Source: Lingula anatina
Lineage: Eukaryota > Brachiopoda > Lingulata > Lingulida > Lingulidae
Direction: 5' to 3'
DNA: 64,000 bases
Assembly: GCF_001039355.2 (NCBI RefSeq)
Contig: NW_019774626.1
Span: 162,550 to 226,549 of the forward strand
Shown here: positions 24,601 through 39,600 of the stretch, one piece after another
Layout: the number at the start of each line of letters is the position of its first letter
How positions within the stretch are numbered: position 1 is the first letter of the stretch
Position numbers and translations under genes: made by a program
The notes under the pieces: model-generated
The model's database searches: none
Seen by the model: the letters and a program-made list of their open reading frames with translations, nothing else
What the model was told of the DNA's origin: nothing

Positions 24601-27600
24601 CTTGGTTCCAGAAAGAGCATGGACCACTTCCATTACGGTCATGGACACTCTGAAACAAGTATATAATATATATACATACAAATGCAAATGCATGCGCTTT
24701 ATTTGCAGCCACCACCCCCCTCCCCCCAAAAAAAAAAAAAAAAAAATTAAATTGTCATATTCACTATTAAGACCTACATGCATGAAGCTGAAGAAACAAT
24801 GCAGCTGAAATTACATGCCTGAATGTAATCAGCAGTTTCAAAGCTAGGGGTTTATTCTTTCGATTCAATTTCCCAATCCGAGTTGTGGCATAGCACTTAC
24901 ATAATTCAAATTTCAAAGCTGACCTCATCTTACAAGTCAGGTTTTACTAACCCCCCCCCCCCCCCAGCCCATGGGTGAGCATTACACATAACTATAAAAT
25001 AAATAAATGTTACTGACAGGAATATTTACCAGGTACATCAGTCATATATTAACATGCATCTTTGAATTCTTCACTTTGAAAAGAGAGTAAGTAAATAAAT
25101 AATATGCTGTCAACAAATTGGCTAATTTATGACAAAATTATAACTGTGGATGTCCTTACTGGCAGAGCAGGGAAAGCATTGGGGTCCCGCTCCTGTAGCT
25201 CATATAGAGCAGCAGACTCTTCCATTGCTTTCTTCTCTAGGTCCTGCATTTGATGGCGATGCTGAACTGGCAATCTATGGAGAGAGCGCAAAACTGAGTA
25301 AAATACGAAATTCTTAAAACCAAACATTGACTCAGTGCTTATTGAAGCAAGGTCTTTTCAGAATTCTTAATCAGTTCTCATCCACCTAAATCTGTGCATT
25401 GTGATAGTTAAACCTCCACCATCTACATAAATGCATCACCATGGACAGCTATTGGTATTTGGACACAAAAACAAATGATTATTTACTATTATATACTATC
25501 AAACAAGTTGCCATGATGTATTTCTGAAAGCAAAATTACTGCCCATGCAGTCTTATACCATACAAAAACAGCATACTATGAGGCTAGGCATGTAAAATGA
25601 GAAGACGTTGAAACTAAGAAGACTAAAAATTTCATCAATATTATGGACCACGTACAACTGTTGTTGAGAAAGAGGACACAATTGCTATCAAATAATTAAT
25701 ATCATATGTACATGCATGGGGTCTCACTATGCCAAATCCTATTAAGGTACCTTGAATAAAGACATTAGATTACTGAAATGTTTAATTCATTGCACCTGTC
25801 TAGCACATCTGGTATCATATGTTGACGATTAGATATTACGTATTATAATATATAGGAGCTATACTGACATTGTGGACTAGTTACTTTCAAAAAATTTATT
25901 TCATAAAGATAAATCTAAAACTTTTTATTGAAGGCAAAATAGACAATTTCAGTTATAACAGTGACACAGGATAACAACACTTTGTAAACAAACCATATTA
26001 TATAATCCAATATAAATCAAGTCTGGCATGAATCAGGTAAATTATTTGTGGAGTGTACCTTTTAGTTAAGGGTAAGCCTTTGTTAATAATTGATTCAAAT
26101 TAAGATGATAAATCATTACATGAAACACAATTCAAATTTGAGTGGAAGATGCTGATCTGTAACATAAAGTGAAGTGGGTCTAAAAATGATCTTCCCTTAG
26201 ATGTAATATGTTAATGATTCATGGAAATGAGTTAGTAAGGGAATAATGGGACTACTTAATTCACTTTTATTAAGTCACACTTGTAAGGATGTCAAATAAA
26301 TCTCATGTTATTCAAATAAAAAAGAAAGGTAGTGGCAAGGATAATAACAATTAAGCTTTAAGGGTTTGTGTATATATTTAAGAATCATGCTTGATCACTT
26401 TTTTTTTAGAAACTAAAACAATTTTTGGTTAACATCTGAGTTACCTAAACCACGGAACCTCCAGTCCTTCTGGAGTTGTGGGCGGAAAGAAAGTACAAGA
26501 TGGCGGCACAACATCCCGAAATGGGAGAAAACGGTCATCACCATGGCGAGGTTTGACATATTTAAGGCTTTGGGTAAACAAATTAGAAACATGAAATAAA
26601 GACAAATTTAAGAACATAGCTAAAGCCACAAAAATGTCCACAACATGTGAGGCATAACACACATAATTTAAAAGATACAAAATAAATAATAAAACCAAAA
26701 GAAAATAAAGAAATTGCATCAACTACTTTGAAATAAATCTTGAGGTTTGGTAAACTAAACAATCAACACCTAATATTAAAATTGCTGAGCTGAATAGTCT
26801 CTATCCAGGATATTCCCCGATGAAGCAGTTTTGGATGGATTTCAAAATATTGGAGGTAAACAACAATTTCACTATTAGCTGTTGACTGAAAAGAATCACT
26901 TCCATATTCCAACTCCATACACTGTAACACAGCTGATAAAATTCAATTCTGGCCAAAACTGTCGTGAAAAAAATTTTTAAGGAATTCTGAAAATAAGGAC
27001 TTAATTCTTTTATTGAGACTATATAAGTAATATACAACTAAGAACTGAAACATTTCATATAAAACAATGATTATATTGATTCAATATATTCCTTAAAATC
27101 TCATCTCAACCAACGTCATATACTTAGACATTATTGATCTCACTAACTTATAGCCTTACTTGTCTGAACTGTTCCACTGCTTGTTGATGGGACGTCCACT
27201 GGAGTTGAAGAGACCACAGTTGCTGCCAAAGCGTGGTGGGGGGGTCCTTTTTCATAGAACAAATTATTCAGTATAAATCATTTTACATAATGTTTCAGAT
27301 CTGTCAGTAAATCATGTTTATAAAGTCATTCTTATAAAATATATAGCTGCAGATTTAGTATGTAATTTACATACTGTCACAATTTGTGTATGAGAGAGAG
27401 AGAGATGAAAAAGTCTGGTCCTCCCTGTGCGAACTCACCTACTGGCTCCTCTTGGGTAGGAGGCTCTCTCCCCCTGTTGTTGTAGTCTTGGAGGGAGGGG
27501 TTGCCCACGTCCTAATGGCATAAAAAAGGGGATCTCTTTCTTCTTCTTATGAAGTTTCTTCTTGTTACTCAGAGAGTTTGAGGCTGAATCTTCAACAATA

Positions 27601-30600
27601 AAAGTAAATTTGTTGAGTACAGTGATATTAACATTTGTTAAACAAGGCAGCAAAGCTGTCAAATGAACAGACATAACATGGCAAAACTTACAGAAGCATG
27701 CAATTGCTTTGACGACATGAATATAAAACACCAAAAATCTTTTCAATCAAGAAGTCATATATTAAAAATATGATGTTCATTGTTTTAAGTTAATAATTAT
27801 TTTACCCTTGTCAGAGTGGAATCAAAAACAAGGCATTCTTTAATTTAAAGTCATAAATAAGATACCTTAATACTAGAAAATGAAACTAGATAGATTTATA
27901 TTAAAATTAATTTATGGTTCATGACTATAATATTGTAAATCTAGGCTGCAATAACTAATATGTTATTCACATCTCCAGTGATATCACACCAATTTTGTTG
28001 TTTTAGATTTGTGAATTTAGATGTGAAATCACACAAATTTATCATTGTACAGAAGACTACCTAACGCCCATTTTAAAAGATATTATCACAAATTCAAAAC
28101 TCAGTACTTGCTGCTTTAATAACCACACCCATTTTGGTGATCTTATCTGCAGCAGCTACTGTTTTAGTACTAAAAAATACCTAACATTAGTTGAAATAGT
28201 TTAATCAAGAATCTGGAATCCATGTCATTTATCGTGTCCATATCTTAACAACCACTTCGATTAATGAAATTAATAATGATCCATTGTTCAAAAGATCTCA
28301 CATGAGCAGGAAGTGCTTCTTTTGTATATGGTAGTGACTCTTTTGATGGAAAATGCCTCACACAAAATTTCTGAATTTGAAATTATACTTGAGCAGATTT
28401 GGGTTTGGGGCGGGGGAGGAAAATTTGGCCTCAGAGTGGGTTGACAGCTAGGTTTTGCCAATTTAGGAATGAAAATGCAGAAAATGTTTCTTTTTGTCAA
28501 TTTTGATGTTATTTTGATGTTAATGCTTAATAACATAATAAACAGTGCCAATTTTTAATGAAAATGTAACTAAAACAGCATTTTGCACCCTTGGAAATTT
28601 AAACTCTTACAATGTCACTATGTGAAAAATGAATTTTTTAAAAACTATGACTAATTAAAGAAAAGTGGCCAAGCCTGTATGGGTTTCAAACTTAAGCTGC
28701 ATTTTTGCCCTGTGAATCAATCCTGCCAGTTTAAGAATAATAAGTAGCAGAGTTTTCCTTTCATGGTTTATACCATATGCCAGTGAGCAGAAAGTCTTTG
28801 TCAATTTTGAAACAATATATCACATGGACTGATGCTTAACAGTGTAATCACCACTAATTTTAATTATGTATTACTATTTAGGTGGGCATTCAAAAATTGT
28901 AACTAGCATAGGGCTTAAGATCAAAGGAAATTTAAAGTCATACTTTGAATGCCAATTTGTAATAATAAAATAAAAATCACAAAAAACAGCAAAAGTATGA
29001 TCCAATCAGGCTGCTTTTCAATCTCTAGCTTTATTTCCATCCTGTGANACGCGCTCTTAATAATTATTTTACCCTTGTCAGAGTGGAATCAAAAACAAGG
29101 CATTCTTTAATTTAAAGTCATAAATAAGATACCTTAATACTAGAAAATGAAACTAGATAGATTTATATTAAAATTAATTTATGGTTCATGACTATAATAT
29201 TGTAAATCTAGGCTGCAATAACTAATATGTTATTCACATCTCCAGTGATATCACACCAATTTTGTTGTTTTAGATTTGTGAATTTAGATGTGAAATCACA
29301 CAAATTTATCATTGTACAGAAGACTACCTAACGCCTATTTTAAAAGATATTATCACAAATTCAAAACTCAGTACTTGCTGCTTTAATAACCACACCCATT
29401 TTGGTGATCTTATCTGCAGCAGCTACTGTTTTAGTACTAAAAAATACCTAACATTAGTTGAAATAGTTTAATCAAGAATCTGGAATCCATGTCATTTATC
29501 GTGTCCATATCTTAACAACCACTTCGATTAATGAAATTAATAATGATCCATTGTTCAAAAGATCTCACATGAGCAGGAAGTGCTTCTTTTGTATATGGTA
29601 GTGACTCTTTTGATGGAAAATGCCTCACACAAAATTTCTGAATTTGAAATTATACTTGAGCAGATTTGGGTTTGGGGCGGGGGAGGAAAATTTGGCCTCA
29701 GAGTGGGTTGACAGCTAGGTTTTGCCAATTTAGGAATGAAAATGCAAAAAATGTTTCTTTTTGTCAATTTTGATGTTATTTTGATGTTAATGCTTAATAA
29801 CATAATAAACAGTGCCAATTTTTAATGAAAATGTAACTAAAACAGCATTTTGCACCCTTGGAAATTTAAACTCTTACAATGTCACTATGTGAAAAATGAA
29901 TTTTTTAAAAACTATGACTAATTAAAGAAAAGTGGCCAAGCCTGTATGGGTTTCAAACTTAAGCTGCATTTTTGCCCTGTGAATCAATCCTGCCAGTTTA
30001 AGAATAATAAGTAGCAGAGTTTTCCTTTCATGGTTTATACCATATGCCAGTGAGCAGAAAGTCTTTGTCAATTTTGAAACAATATATCACATGGACTGAT
30101 GCTTAACAGTGTAATCACCACTAATTTTAATTATGTATTACTATTTAGGTTGGCATTCAAAAATTGTAACTAGCATAGGGCTTAAGATCAAAGGAAATTT
30201 AAAGTCATACTTTGAATGCCAATTTGTAATAATAAAATTAAAATCACAAAAAACAGCAAAAGTATGATCCAATCAGGCTGCTTTTCAAACTCTAGCTTTA
30301 TTTCCATCCTGTGAATTTGAGAAAGTTTGAGAATAATATTACATTACATTTTTTGTGTGTTTATGAACAAAAATATCAGAAAAGGGAAATGACATTGATG
30401 CAAACAGTGGCAGCAACAACAGACAGTACAGGTGATGGTTTGTGCATGTACAGACAAAGAGTGTCTGTCCTAAAATGAGCACATGTATCCAACCCAAAAT
30501 TATTATTCTGACAAAAAAATGTGAATTTTTTGTTAAAATTGATCATTATAGGGATAATAACTCTTCATATGATATTTAGATTTCACTATTAAAACATTGT

Positions 30601-33600
30601 GAACTCATAAAAATATAATATACTCTGTCTCACCACAAAAATGGCAGTTATAGCTATTATTCTGATATCTGAGCTTGTCTTCAGACCACGTGACCTCCAT
30701 TGATGGCTGTACTCTGTTATAATCTCTTAAGAGATTTTAACAAAAAACCAAACTTTATAGAAAAAAACAGGGACTAACTTTGAATGTAAAAAAGGATTCA
30801 TTAACCATTGGTAAGTATGGGAAAATTGTTGTTTACTCCAGGAAAATTCATTTTTTTGACCAAAAGGAAGAGTTATTATCCCTTTAAGTATGAGAAATGG
30901 GCATACAGATTATAGTGATGAAAAAATACACCAAGTTAAAACTAACCTTCTAACAGCGGAGACTTCTGATAGAACCCTGACATGTGTGTTTGTTTTTTAC
31001 CTGCTGAGGTCCAGCCTGTATACATAAATAGAAATAAACAGCTGTCATTGTCAAATGGAACCACATGCATCGATGCATTCTTTTAATAACTGCATGGTAC
31101 TATGCACATAAACTGGTATATGTTTGAACTCCTGTCAAGTCCACACACCACTCTGAATGGGATTACAGACTCAGCCCAAGTTATCTTTATTCCTGGTGGG
31201 CAGATTTGGTTGTCTGGTGATGAAAACAAATTTCTGCTTCAGTTCAACCCATCTATAAACACAGATGTAGCACTCCCTATGCCTTACCTGCATTATATAC
31301 AGTACTGGTAAAAAGAGTGAACAGCTTGGAACCATCATAAGGGCATACATAACTGATGACCTGAGGAGGTGGCTTAAACAGGTAATTATGGGGGTGGCCT
31401 GTTCATCAACACTGTTCAACTTGGCAGACAGTCTATACATAAGGGGCATTTTAGGTTAAATCAACCCCACCCAAATACATGTACTAGTATGTTTCAAGCA
31501 TTAGATGTGTTAACACTAATTAAAGTGATTAATTATTTGATATCATCATGCACTTCAATAAATACTTTCAGTACATTTGGATTGGAGTTGAGAGTTGAAT
31601 AATGTAATAACCAGTCGGTGGTTATACACTTGTTCTTAGAGTTACTTTTTCACCAATAAGAAAGAATCGGAAGCTCTTCATTCAAATCAATTAACTTAAT
31701 TGGCAGTGACTCTTTAAGATCATTTGCCAGAGCACTTCCAAAGACTAGTTTGTTAGTGCTTGTTTTACACTGTGTATGTAGTTTTCTCATGATGTGAAAC
31801 AACACAGAAACTATATTTTTTGTCGTTAATTATACGACGAATTATTTTCAACCACATGCGAATTAAAATACATATTTTAGCATATAGATTTATGATTTTC
31901 AAAACAAAACCACTAACCTCTCTGATATGATAACATAAGCTGACCATACCGGGCGCCTTCTCCGGCTAGCTTCTGTCTAAAAATCCAGGTTAACTCTTAT
32001 TCTGGAGTTACCCAACTTGATCATGTTGAATAGCATACAAAGTACTTTATTATTAGTGTCACAACTACTGTGATGTTTTCCCATGCATGATGATCACTTT
32101 TGGTTCAAAATGAAAGTAGTGAACCCATTATATTTGTGCAAGTTTAAGGAAATGAAAAAAATAGCTCCACCCAATACAGGGACTTCAGTAACTTCATCCA
32201 TAACAGGATACCTTGAGACGGACAATACCCCAATCTCTCTCCTACAGAATTAGATTTCCCACTGGGTCAAACCAGTCTAAATCAGGTTAAGGACCAAAAC
32301 ATATTCCAAACAAAATGTGATTTACAAGACTAAGGTCCAATGGTCCCTATCAATTTGAATCTCAAACGTCTCTTTGAATATGATACCTACATTAGTGGCA
32401 ACTTTATTTTGGTTATCTAAGGACATTTTTTTCTCAAATCAGTTTGAGTCTTAGAGTAGCTATAGGCCTCAATTATAAGGAGAAAAGATGTGCATGAGTC
32501 AGTGCAAACATAAATTGCCAGAGTGTCTATTATAAGTAAGAAAATGAATTCTAAATTTATTTCATATTCCTAAAGGATGTTGTGAAATTCATAATTTTTC
32601 AAAAGCCAAAATTACATTGCAGTTTAAAAACTTTTAAGGTGGTCCATTATTTTAAAAGAACCCTCATAATCTTGTTTCACAATTGTCTAATATATTACAG
32701 TGGCATATTCCAGACAATTAAGTGTCTATAAGAATGCATAACAGAATTAAAACATTGCAAATTAAAGTATCTTAATTTTTGGAAATGTTTTAAAAACTTA
32801 TTGACCGAAAAAAAAAAAATAATAAGAAAAAATGTATTTCCCCCTCAGCCCTACAGGTTGATGCCAGCATACAATGTACTCGTAAAATACATTATAAACC
32901 TTCATCATAACTGACATCATTTACAATACGCGTTCAGGTATGAAAAATATTAGATCAATATATTATCAATTTGACTAAAAAAAACTATTTTGCTTTACAA
33001 ACATATTTTGGGGTATTGTAAGGTGGTGATCAATATTTGTACTTACCATGCTGGGGAGGCTGCGGCTGTGGCAAAGGGCGAAGATTTGCAAATGGGATAG
33101 TGTGCCTACAAAATGAAACAAAAATTAGAACACAGCAAAAGAAAAAAAATAATAATACACTGAGTGATCCTTACTTGTCACTGAATTTTACTAAAACTTC
33201 ATCAAAGAATGAAATAGAGCTCTTCAATTGCAAATTTATAACATATCCCTGAGTAGGCATTAGATAAATAAACAAGATAACTGGCTTCAAGTGTACATGT
33301 GAACATGTTACTTTATAATGTCAGAATATGAACCATTATACCAATATTTAGCAAGTGCTTCTTTAGGATGAGATAGCATGAATATCTTTGTCAATCATAG
33401 TTCCTGGATACATCTTTCACCTTCTACAAAAATATCTGCTGGATAAATACAGATTTCCATTGCCTTTTACACGTAATCCTTTCCACACATATTTATCAGT
33501 TTGATATAAAAACAAAAAAATATTCCTCAGTATTATCATTATTACCTTAATATATTCTATGCAGGTGCCTTCCAGTGCATTAAAAGTTATCAGTTAATAA

Positions 33601-36600
33601 ACCAGAGTGCCAGTATAAATCAAAATTACAAATTTCAGGAGGTCAACATCAATCAATGCAACAGGAACAATTCTCATCCAAAACTTAGAGAAAAACCAAA
33701 AGAGATGATAATATCCTAATTCCAAGAGATTCAATCCACATGCAGATCCACCAGCAGCCAAGGCAGAGAAGACATCTGATTAAATAATGCTGAAGTGGTG
33801 AATAATGTACGCAACTGATGGAGGTAGGCCTCAATTAGCCAATGAGCAACCAGTTCACACAAGCTCAATTCATGCATTAAAACAGTAACCGAATCAATTA
33901 GATGTGAGAGGGGTGGAATAGCAGTTTCAGGTCTGGTATAAAATATTGAAAATTTTCTAAATTGAGCATTCCTGTTCTGTTTTTGTGCTGTAAATATGTT
34001 TATCATCATACAGAAATCTACTAACTCAAGTTTGTATAAATTACGTAAGCATATTATATGATTTGGGATTAAATGCTGTACTGCTTAGAGCAGATTTCTT
34101 CTTGCATAGACCAGCCTGCATAGACTTACACTGGGATTGGCAAAATGTTCATTTTGGGAAATATGGAATATAATGCAAATGGGCCTTTATTACTACATAA
34201 GATAATTATGAAAAAAATAAATTGGCAAGGCTCTCTGATCATAATTTTATGAAATAAGGTATATTATACCTTTGAACCCAATTAAAGATAATAAGCAATC
34301 ATGTTTTTCAGCCAATGTTTAATTAACTCCAAAGTTTTGAGCTTAGCTTAGTTTGGATTGCTAAGATTTGAAATTCCAGTACATTTTTAACAAAAGTTTA
34401 AAATTTAGTTGTGTATTGTAAGCAAAGGAGTCAGTTTTTACTTTAATGCAAATAGACTGTTAGGAAAATAGATACAAACCAATATTTTGAAATGAATCTG
34501 ACAGTTAGTTTGAAAAAAAAAAGAAAATTTTATATATGTTACATACAAGTAAACTGAATAGACACATTTCAGTCCAAATATTCTGTGAGACTGCCTTTGA
34601 ATCAATGAAATATTAAAGAATTCAGGAAACACCAGCTGTAGAACTGGGACATACAACTTACCCTGTAAATAATTTAGTGAAGTATCTTCTTATCAATTAA
34701 ACAGGACAATATGCTGCAGTGTGCAGCTAAGATATAGTGGGTATTTTGTTTTACATATTTCAAATAAGCAATGGCTTTGGAGTATGAATGGTAAATGCCT
34801 TTTTGCTTTTTGCTTGCAGCTTTTAGTCAAGCGCTTTTAATGCATATTTTAGAAGAAAATTCACATTTCATCTTCTATCATTTATGATAAAAGGAGACTT
34901 AAAAAGTAACTTATAAAGTAAAAATCAATGAAATGTTCAAGTTTATAAAAAGAAACCTGACATTTTCTATTAAATATAAGAACTTGCATCCAAACGATCA
35001 ATCTACTTATTTATTACAGATAACTGAATTAAACTTATGGGACAGTATCTGAAAAAAGGTATCTGTAAAAAGTAGTCATTCACCCATTTATATAAATGCT
35101 TGCCACCATGTGGAGGTGGTAGTTAGCTTGAAATATGTTAATAGCCAAGGAAAGCATATTTATTATTCATTTCTTATGCAGAAATATGGGATATGAAGTA
35201 GAGACACAGAACCTGACCATAATTAGCAGGTGGCAGGCATTTTACTTCCTTACCAGCAAAATTAGTTGAATTTAGTTTATCATAAAATCCTTTTCAAGAA
35301 TTACTTGGTTCTTTAACGAAAAAGCAGGAGGCAATTCCCATTATTACCTCTCTCCCAACTCTTCCAGAAAAACTGTCACAGGGCCCTGGTCTCGGCTCAT
35401 TTCCTGGATAAAGGCGTGAAAAACTCTGTCCCCATGCCCCTCCACTGTGACTTGGCATTTGTCGCCAGGTGCATACTGCAACTCTCTCGCTTGACTGGGG
35501 TCCTTCAGTCGATGTTCTACCAAAAATAAAACAAAAGCCAAACATTTACTTGAAATATGTTTCAGTGCACATTATTTCAGAATTGGCAGTGTATACATTT
35601 CATACCGTTGATGTTCTCTATAAATAAGATTTATGGGAAGAAATATCAACTTGTAATTTAACTTATCTATTACCTATCATAGCAACAAACTTTCCTTGGG
35701 TGCTTCCAACTGTGTTCTAAAATTACTATAATTGTAATGTCACATTATATATAATGTTAACCTATCTCTTGAATCCATAAAGATTTTTATCTCATTTTTT
35801 TTTACTTATATTCTCCTTTGTCATTATACAAGCCCTGAAAAAAGGACAGCAAAATGTTCCAGGTACATTCAGACACTAGATTCTCCAAGCAGCTGAATGA
35901 ATTACAAATTCCGATCACACTGAAAGTTATCTTTCAGGCATCTAGTTCACTCTCATGTGATCCACTAATTTTAACAATAGATGGGTGACAGGCCCTGTGG
36001 CAGCACACATTTTAACAGAGGACCTCTCTACACCACGCATGTGAACATCCACTAGGACAGCCACTTTCCATTAAAAATACCACATAATCATAGGTATATC
36101 TACAAAGTTTTTTGGATACCTAAGGTCACCGTGATGAATGCTTTGTAAGTTGTAAGATTGAATTGTGCAACATTCATCACATCTTATTCTGTAATATAAG
36201 TTCCACTGAATAAGGTCAACTAGCTGTCATACATGCTGAATCTTACAGCAGCCTGATTTTTTTTTAGGTTTTTCTTTTAAGTTTCATTGAAAACATTTCA
36301 AATCAAGTCTGACACTAATATGATCCATGAAAATTACCCAATAACCATGCTTCGATCCTTACAAAAAAGAGATATAGTTGTGTAAATTATAATTGTGAAT
36401 TTGCAATTTTATTCTGACTTACAAAGTGTAGACACGACTGCCTGCATTCCATAACAGTATACATATTCAGAAGTAATTTATACATAACAGTCTATAATGT
36501 AATTTTCCTTCCTTACTTGACACACTTCTACAGTGTGCACTAGCTGCTGGAAGGATCCTTATATTATGCCCCTAAGCTTTTATGTTCTTGTGCTCTAGCT

Positions 36601-39600
36601 GATAGCCTCTGGGTCTTTATAAATAGGTCCCCTTGAGCTTCAGGAAAAGAAAAGTCATGTGCCTAGTGCATGGTCAGGTGAATAACCGTTCCAACAAGGT
36701 GATCTTACTCACCTGATGTTGCTGTTTCTATTCACCAAGTTTAAGCGGCGATTTATCTAGGGAACCTCTTATAAGGCCTGGAGTCAAGCAAAAGTGAGAA
36801 CAATGGAGCTTAGGGGTATAATGGAAGAATCCCTCCAGCTGAAGGAAAAGTGCATTAGGTCTCATTCTCAGACTATGTAGATCGATCAACCTCTGTGGGA
36901 TCTCTCACTGAGAGCAATCAGCTTAACTGAATTGACACGCCCCCTCCTGGCATTGAGTAGAACACAGAAAAGCTAGTAATTGAATGCATATATTGGAAAC
37001 AAGATTACATTCAATGTAATAATTTTCAACAGTTTTGGATAGAATAAACATTAGTATATTTTTAGACTTTCAGCAGTTGTTTTAAAGATTGCAACAAATA
37101 TATAGTCGGTATAATAAGGGGTCATCCATTTTTGTCATCATTATCACAAGTATACAAAGAGTATACATATATATTAGAGTCAAATTTTTACAGACCCTTC
37201 CCTTCAGAGAGTACAAGGCCCCCAGCATAGGGTTTGTCAGCTTAAAAGAGATGACACCTAAGAAAACTTTCTCAAATGTTTACTATATACCTTTCTTACT
37301 CTCCATCCAAGTATCATACTCTACATTTCTGTAGATCTCTGGGTCCAGGGCCTTAGCAATACGGAATGGAAATGGAGGATACTGGTATTGTTCTAGGAGT
37401 TTCTTCTTGTCCATCTGTAAAATAAAACAAATATATGTTAGTTGTTGAAAAGGTAACTCACTTTGCTTCATTTTCTGCCAAGTCTGAATATCTACATCTG
37501 TATTAAAAAGTTCAGTTGAAAACTGCCAATTACAGTTTGGTAGAAATTTAATCTGAGATAATTAACTTCTTTCAGAATCATTGGCAAAAATGATCTCATC
37601 TTGAGACAATTTACTTAACGGTGTATAACCTACTTCATAACTTACGATTCCCCTTACCTCATAGAAATATTAACCCTTTGGTTAAGCACGCAAAGTTACG
37701 CAGGTAATATGATACCCCCACTACCAAAAGGGGGATAATTAAGATAATTAAATCGACAGAAACACCCCCCTTCCTTTTCAGGTTAAGCAAGGCAGAACAG
37801 ATTCAGGAGACAAACCTAAGACCCGTATCTAAGTTGTCCTAGTTGCTACTAGGGTTTTCTATCACATGACTTATCAATATTTCATTTCCTATTTGTTGCG
37901 TCCTATAAAATATGTCAACTAAAAATGCAAACAAGGCAGAATCTCCCCTCCTAACGACACAGTAACTTGATGCAACCAAAATACTTTTAAAATGAAGTCT
38001 GAATAAATTCATAATGCTGTTTTTGCGAACCAAAAATGTTATTACAGTGACTTGGTAATGCAGAGATTATGACAATTTTTGAAGTTTGAAAGAAACAAAA
38101 TGACCACAAGTAATTCATTTAAACATAAGTGGATCTCAACCTGCTTACCACACCAATTATGACTTTTGTTTTTGACAGTATCACACCCAAAAAATTTCTC
38201 AAAACATTAAATCTTTTTAAAACCTTGCAATTCCACTTAATTGGTGGTGAACACAGAAACTGTTCTACTCGATAATCCTATTATCCCTTATTTCAATTAT
38301 AAATTCCTGTATCACTTTTTTCAATAACAATCAATATAAACTGAAGTCATTAGAAAAAACTTCTTTGATAAAATCAAAGTCAGGTTCCATTTATAACAAT
38401 CATTTAAAAAATGAAAACAAATGAAAAAATCATTCTGTAACATCAAGAGTAAGTCACAGCACATAGATATATTTTCCAAAACTCTGAAAGTTAATGTAGT
38501 TATTATCAAATTTTTGCCATAACAACTTTTTAAAAAGTTTTTTTTATATTTAGAAGTTATTCTTATCATCTTTTTATCTGGTCCATCCATTCTGTGTACC
38601 ATTCCCAGCAGTAAAAGAGTAAAATGCAGCAGAATGGCCAGGTATTTTTTATGTGCACCCATAAAGCGGCTTGTATACAGTTAACCACTGTTGATATTTT
38701 CACCCTCAGGGCTCTGCAGCAAAGCGGTAACTGGTGGAAGTGCATTTATGTTTTGATACAGGAAGGAATGTTTCACAGAAGAAATAAAACCTTACTGTTG
38801 TTTAAAATGACTAACTGTTCTAGGGAAAGTTACATGGTGGTACAGTAGTTTTTCATTCACACCTGATTGTACAAAATAACTATAATTCCTGCCACGCTAT
38901 GGATTTTGCTTTACATGAAGGTCAGAGACCTGTTACACGCAATGCATATACAGTAAAAATTATGGGATACACACAAAAAGGTGATTCAAATGAACACACA
39001 AAGAAGGTGAGGTTTCAATTGTAAAGATGATGCAAAAACATCACCAATTTATGAAGGCTCTTTCCCTTCATGTTTTGTGGAATTATTATTTAAAGCAAGT
39101 GTCATGATCAAAATTACCTTAAAATGAATCACTTCAGCAGATAAAAAAATAAAGGCTAGGTTTCAAAATGTCACTAAAGACTAACTTCAATTTTTTTCAC
39201 CTTCCATAAATAAATGAATAGCTTATGAACTGCTGGCGCCTCAAATAGTTTCACTAGGTGCAACTGGAGGTTCAGAATTGTGGATTTAGTGCTAGATGCC
39301 AACAAGTCATGTACTTGAAAAGTACTTTTATTTTACCACAGTAATTTTCAACTATGACTATAGATATAAGATGAGAAGAATGGAAATCATTTTAAAGTCC
39401 ACATCGTTATGATCGAACATTAAATCAAGAAAGATTTCTCAGGACTTTGAGGAGATCGAGTAAGGTCAGGAATGAGTGAGAGCATGTGGTGCAGCAAGAA
39501 TTTATCCACAGATTTACAGTGAATTGTACATCAGAGCAATTTGCCTTGTTTTGGGTTTGTTTTGAATTGCTTTTTCTAAGAAGTAATTCATGGAAAACAG

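Noticed and set aside
28288-29818. Two identical 87-codon minus-strand frames as a duplicated gene
   Set aside because: They sit in the duplicated OTUD4 intron, with no splice context or recognisable family.
30947-31015. OTUD4 exon 12 as two small exons split at gtaaaa / tgtcag
   Set aside because: One uninterrupted exon is in frame, keeps phases at both ends and matches the WxxxxGKK block of the family.
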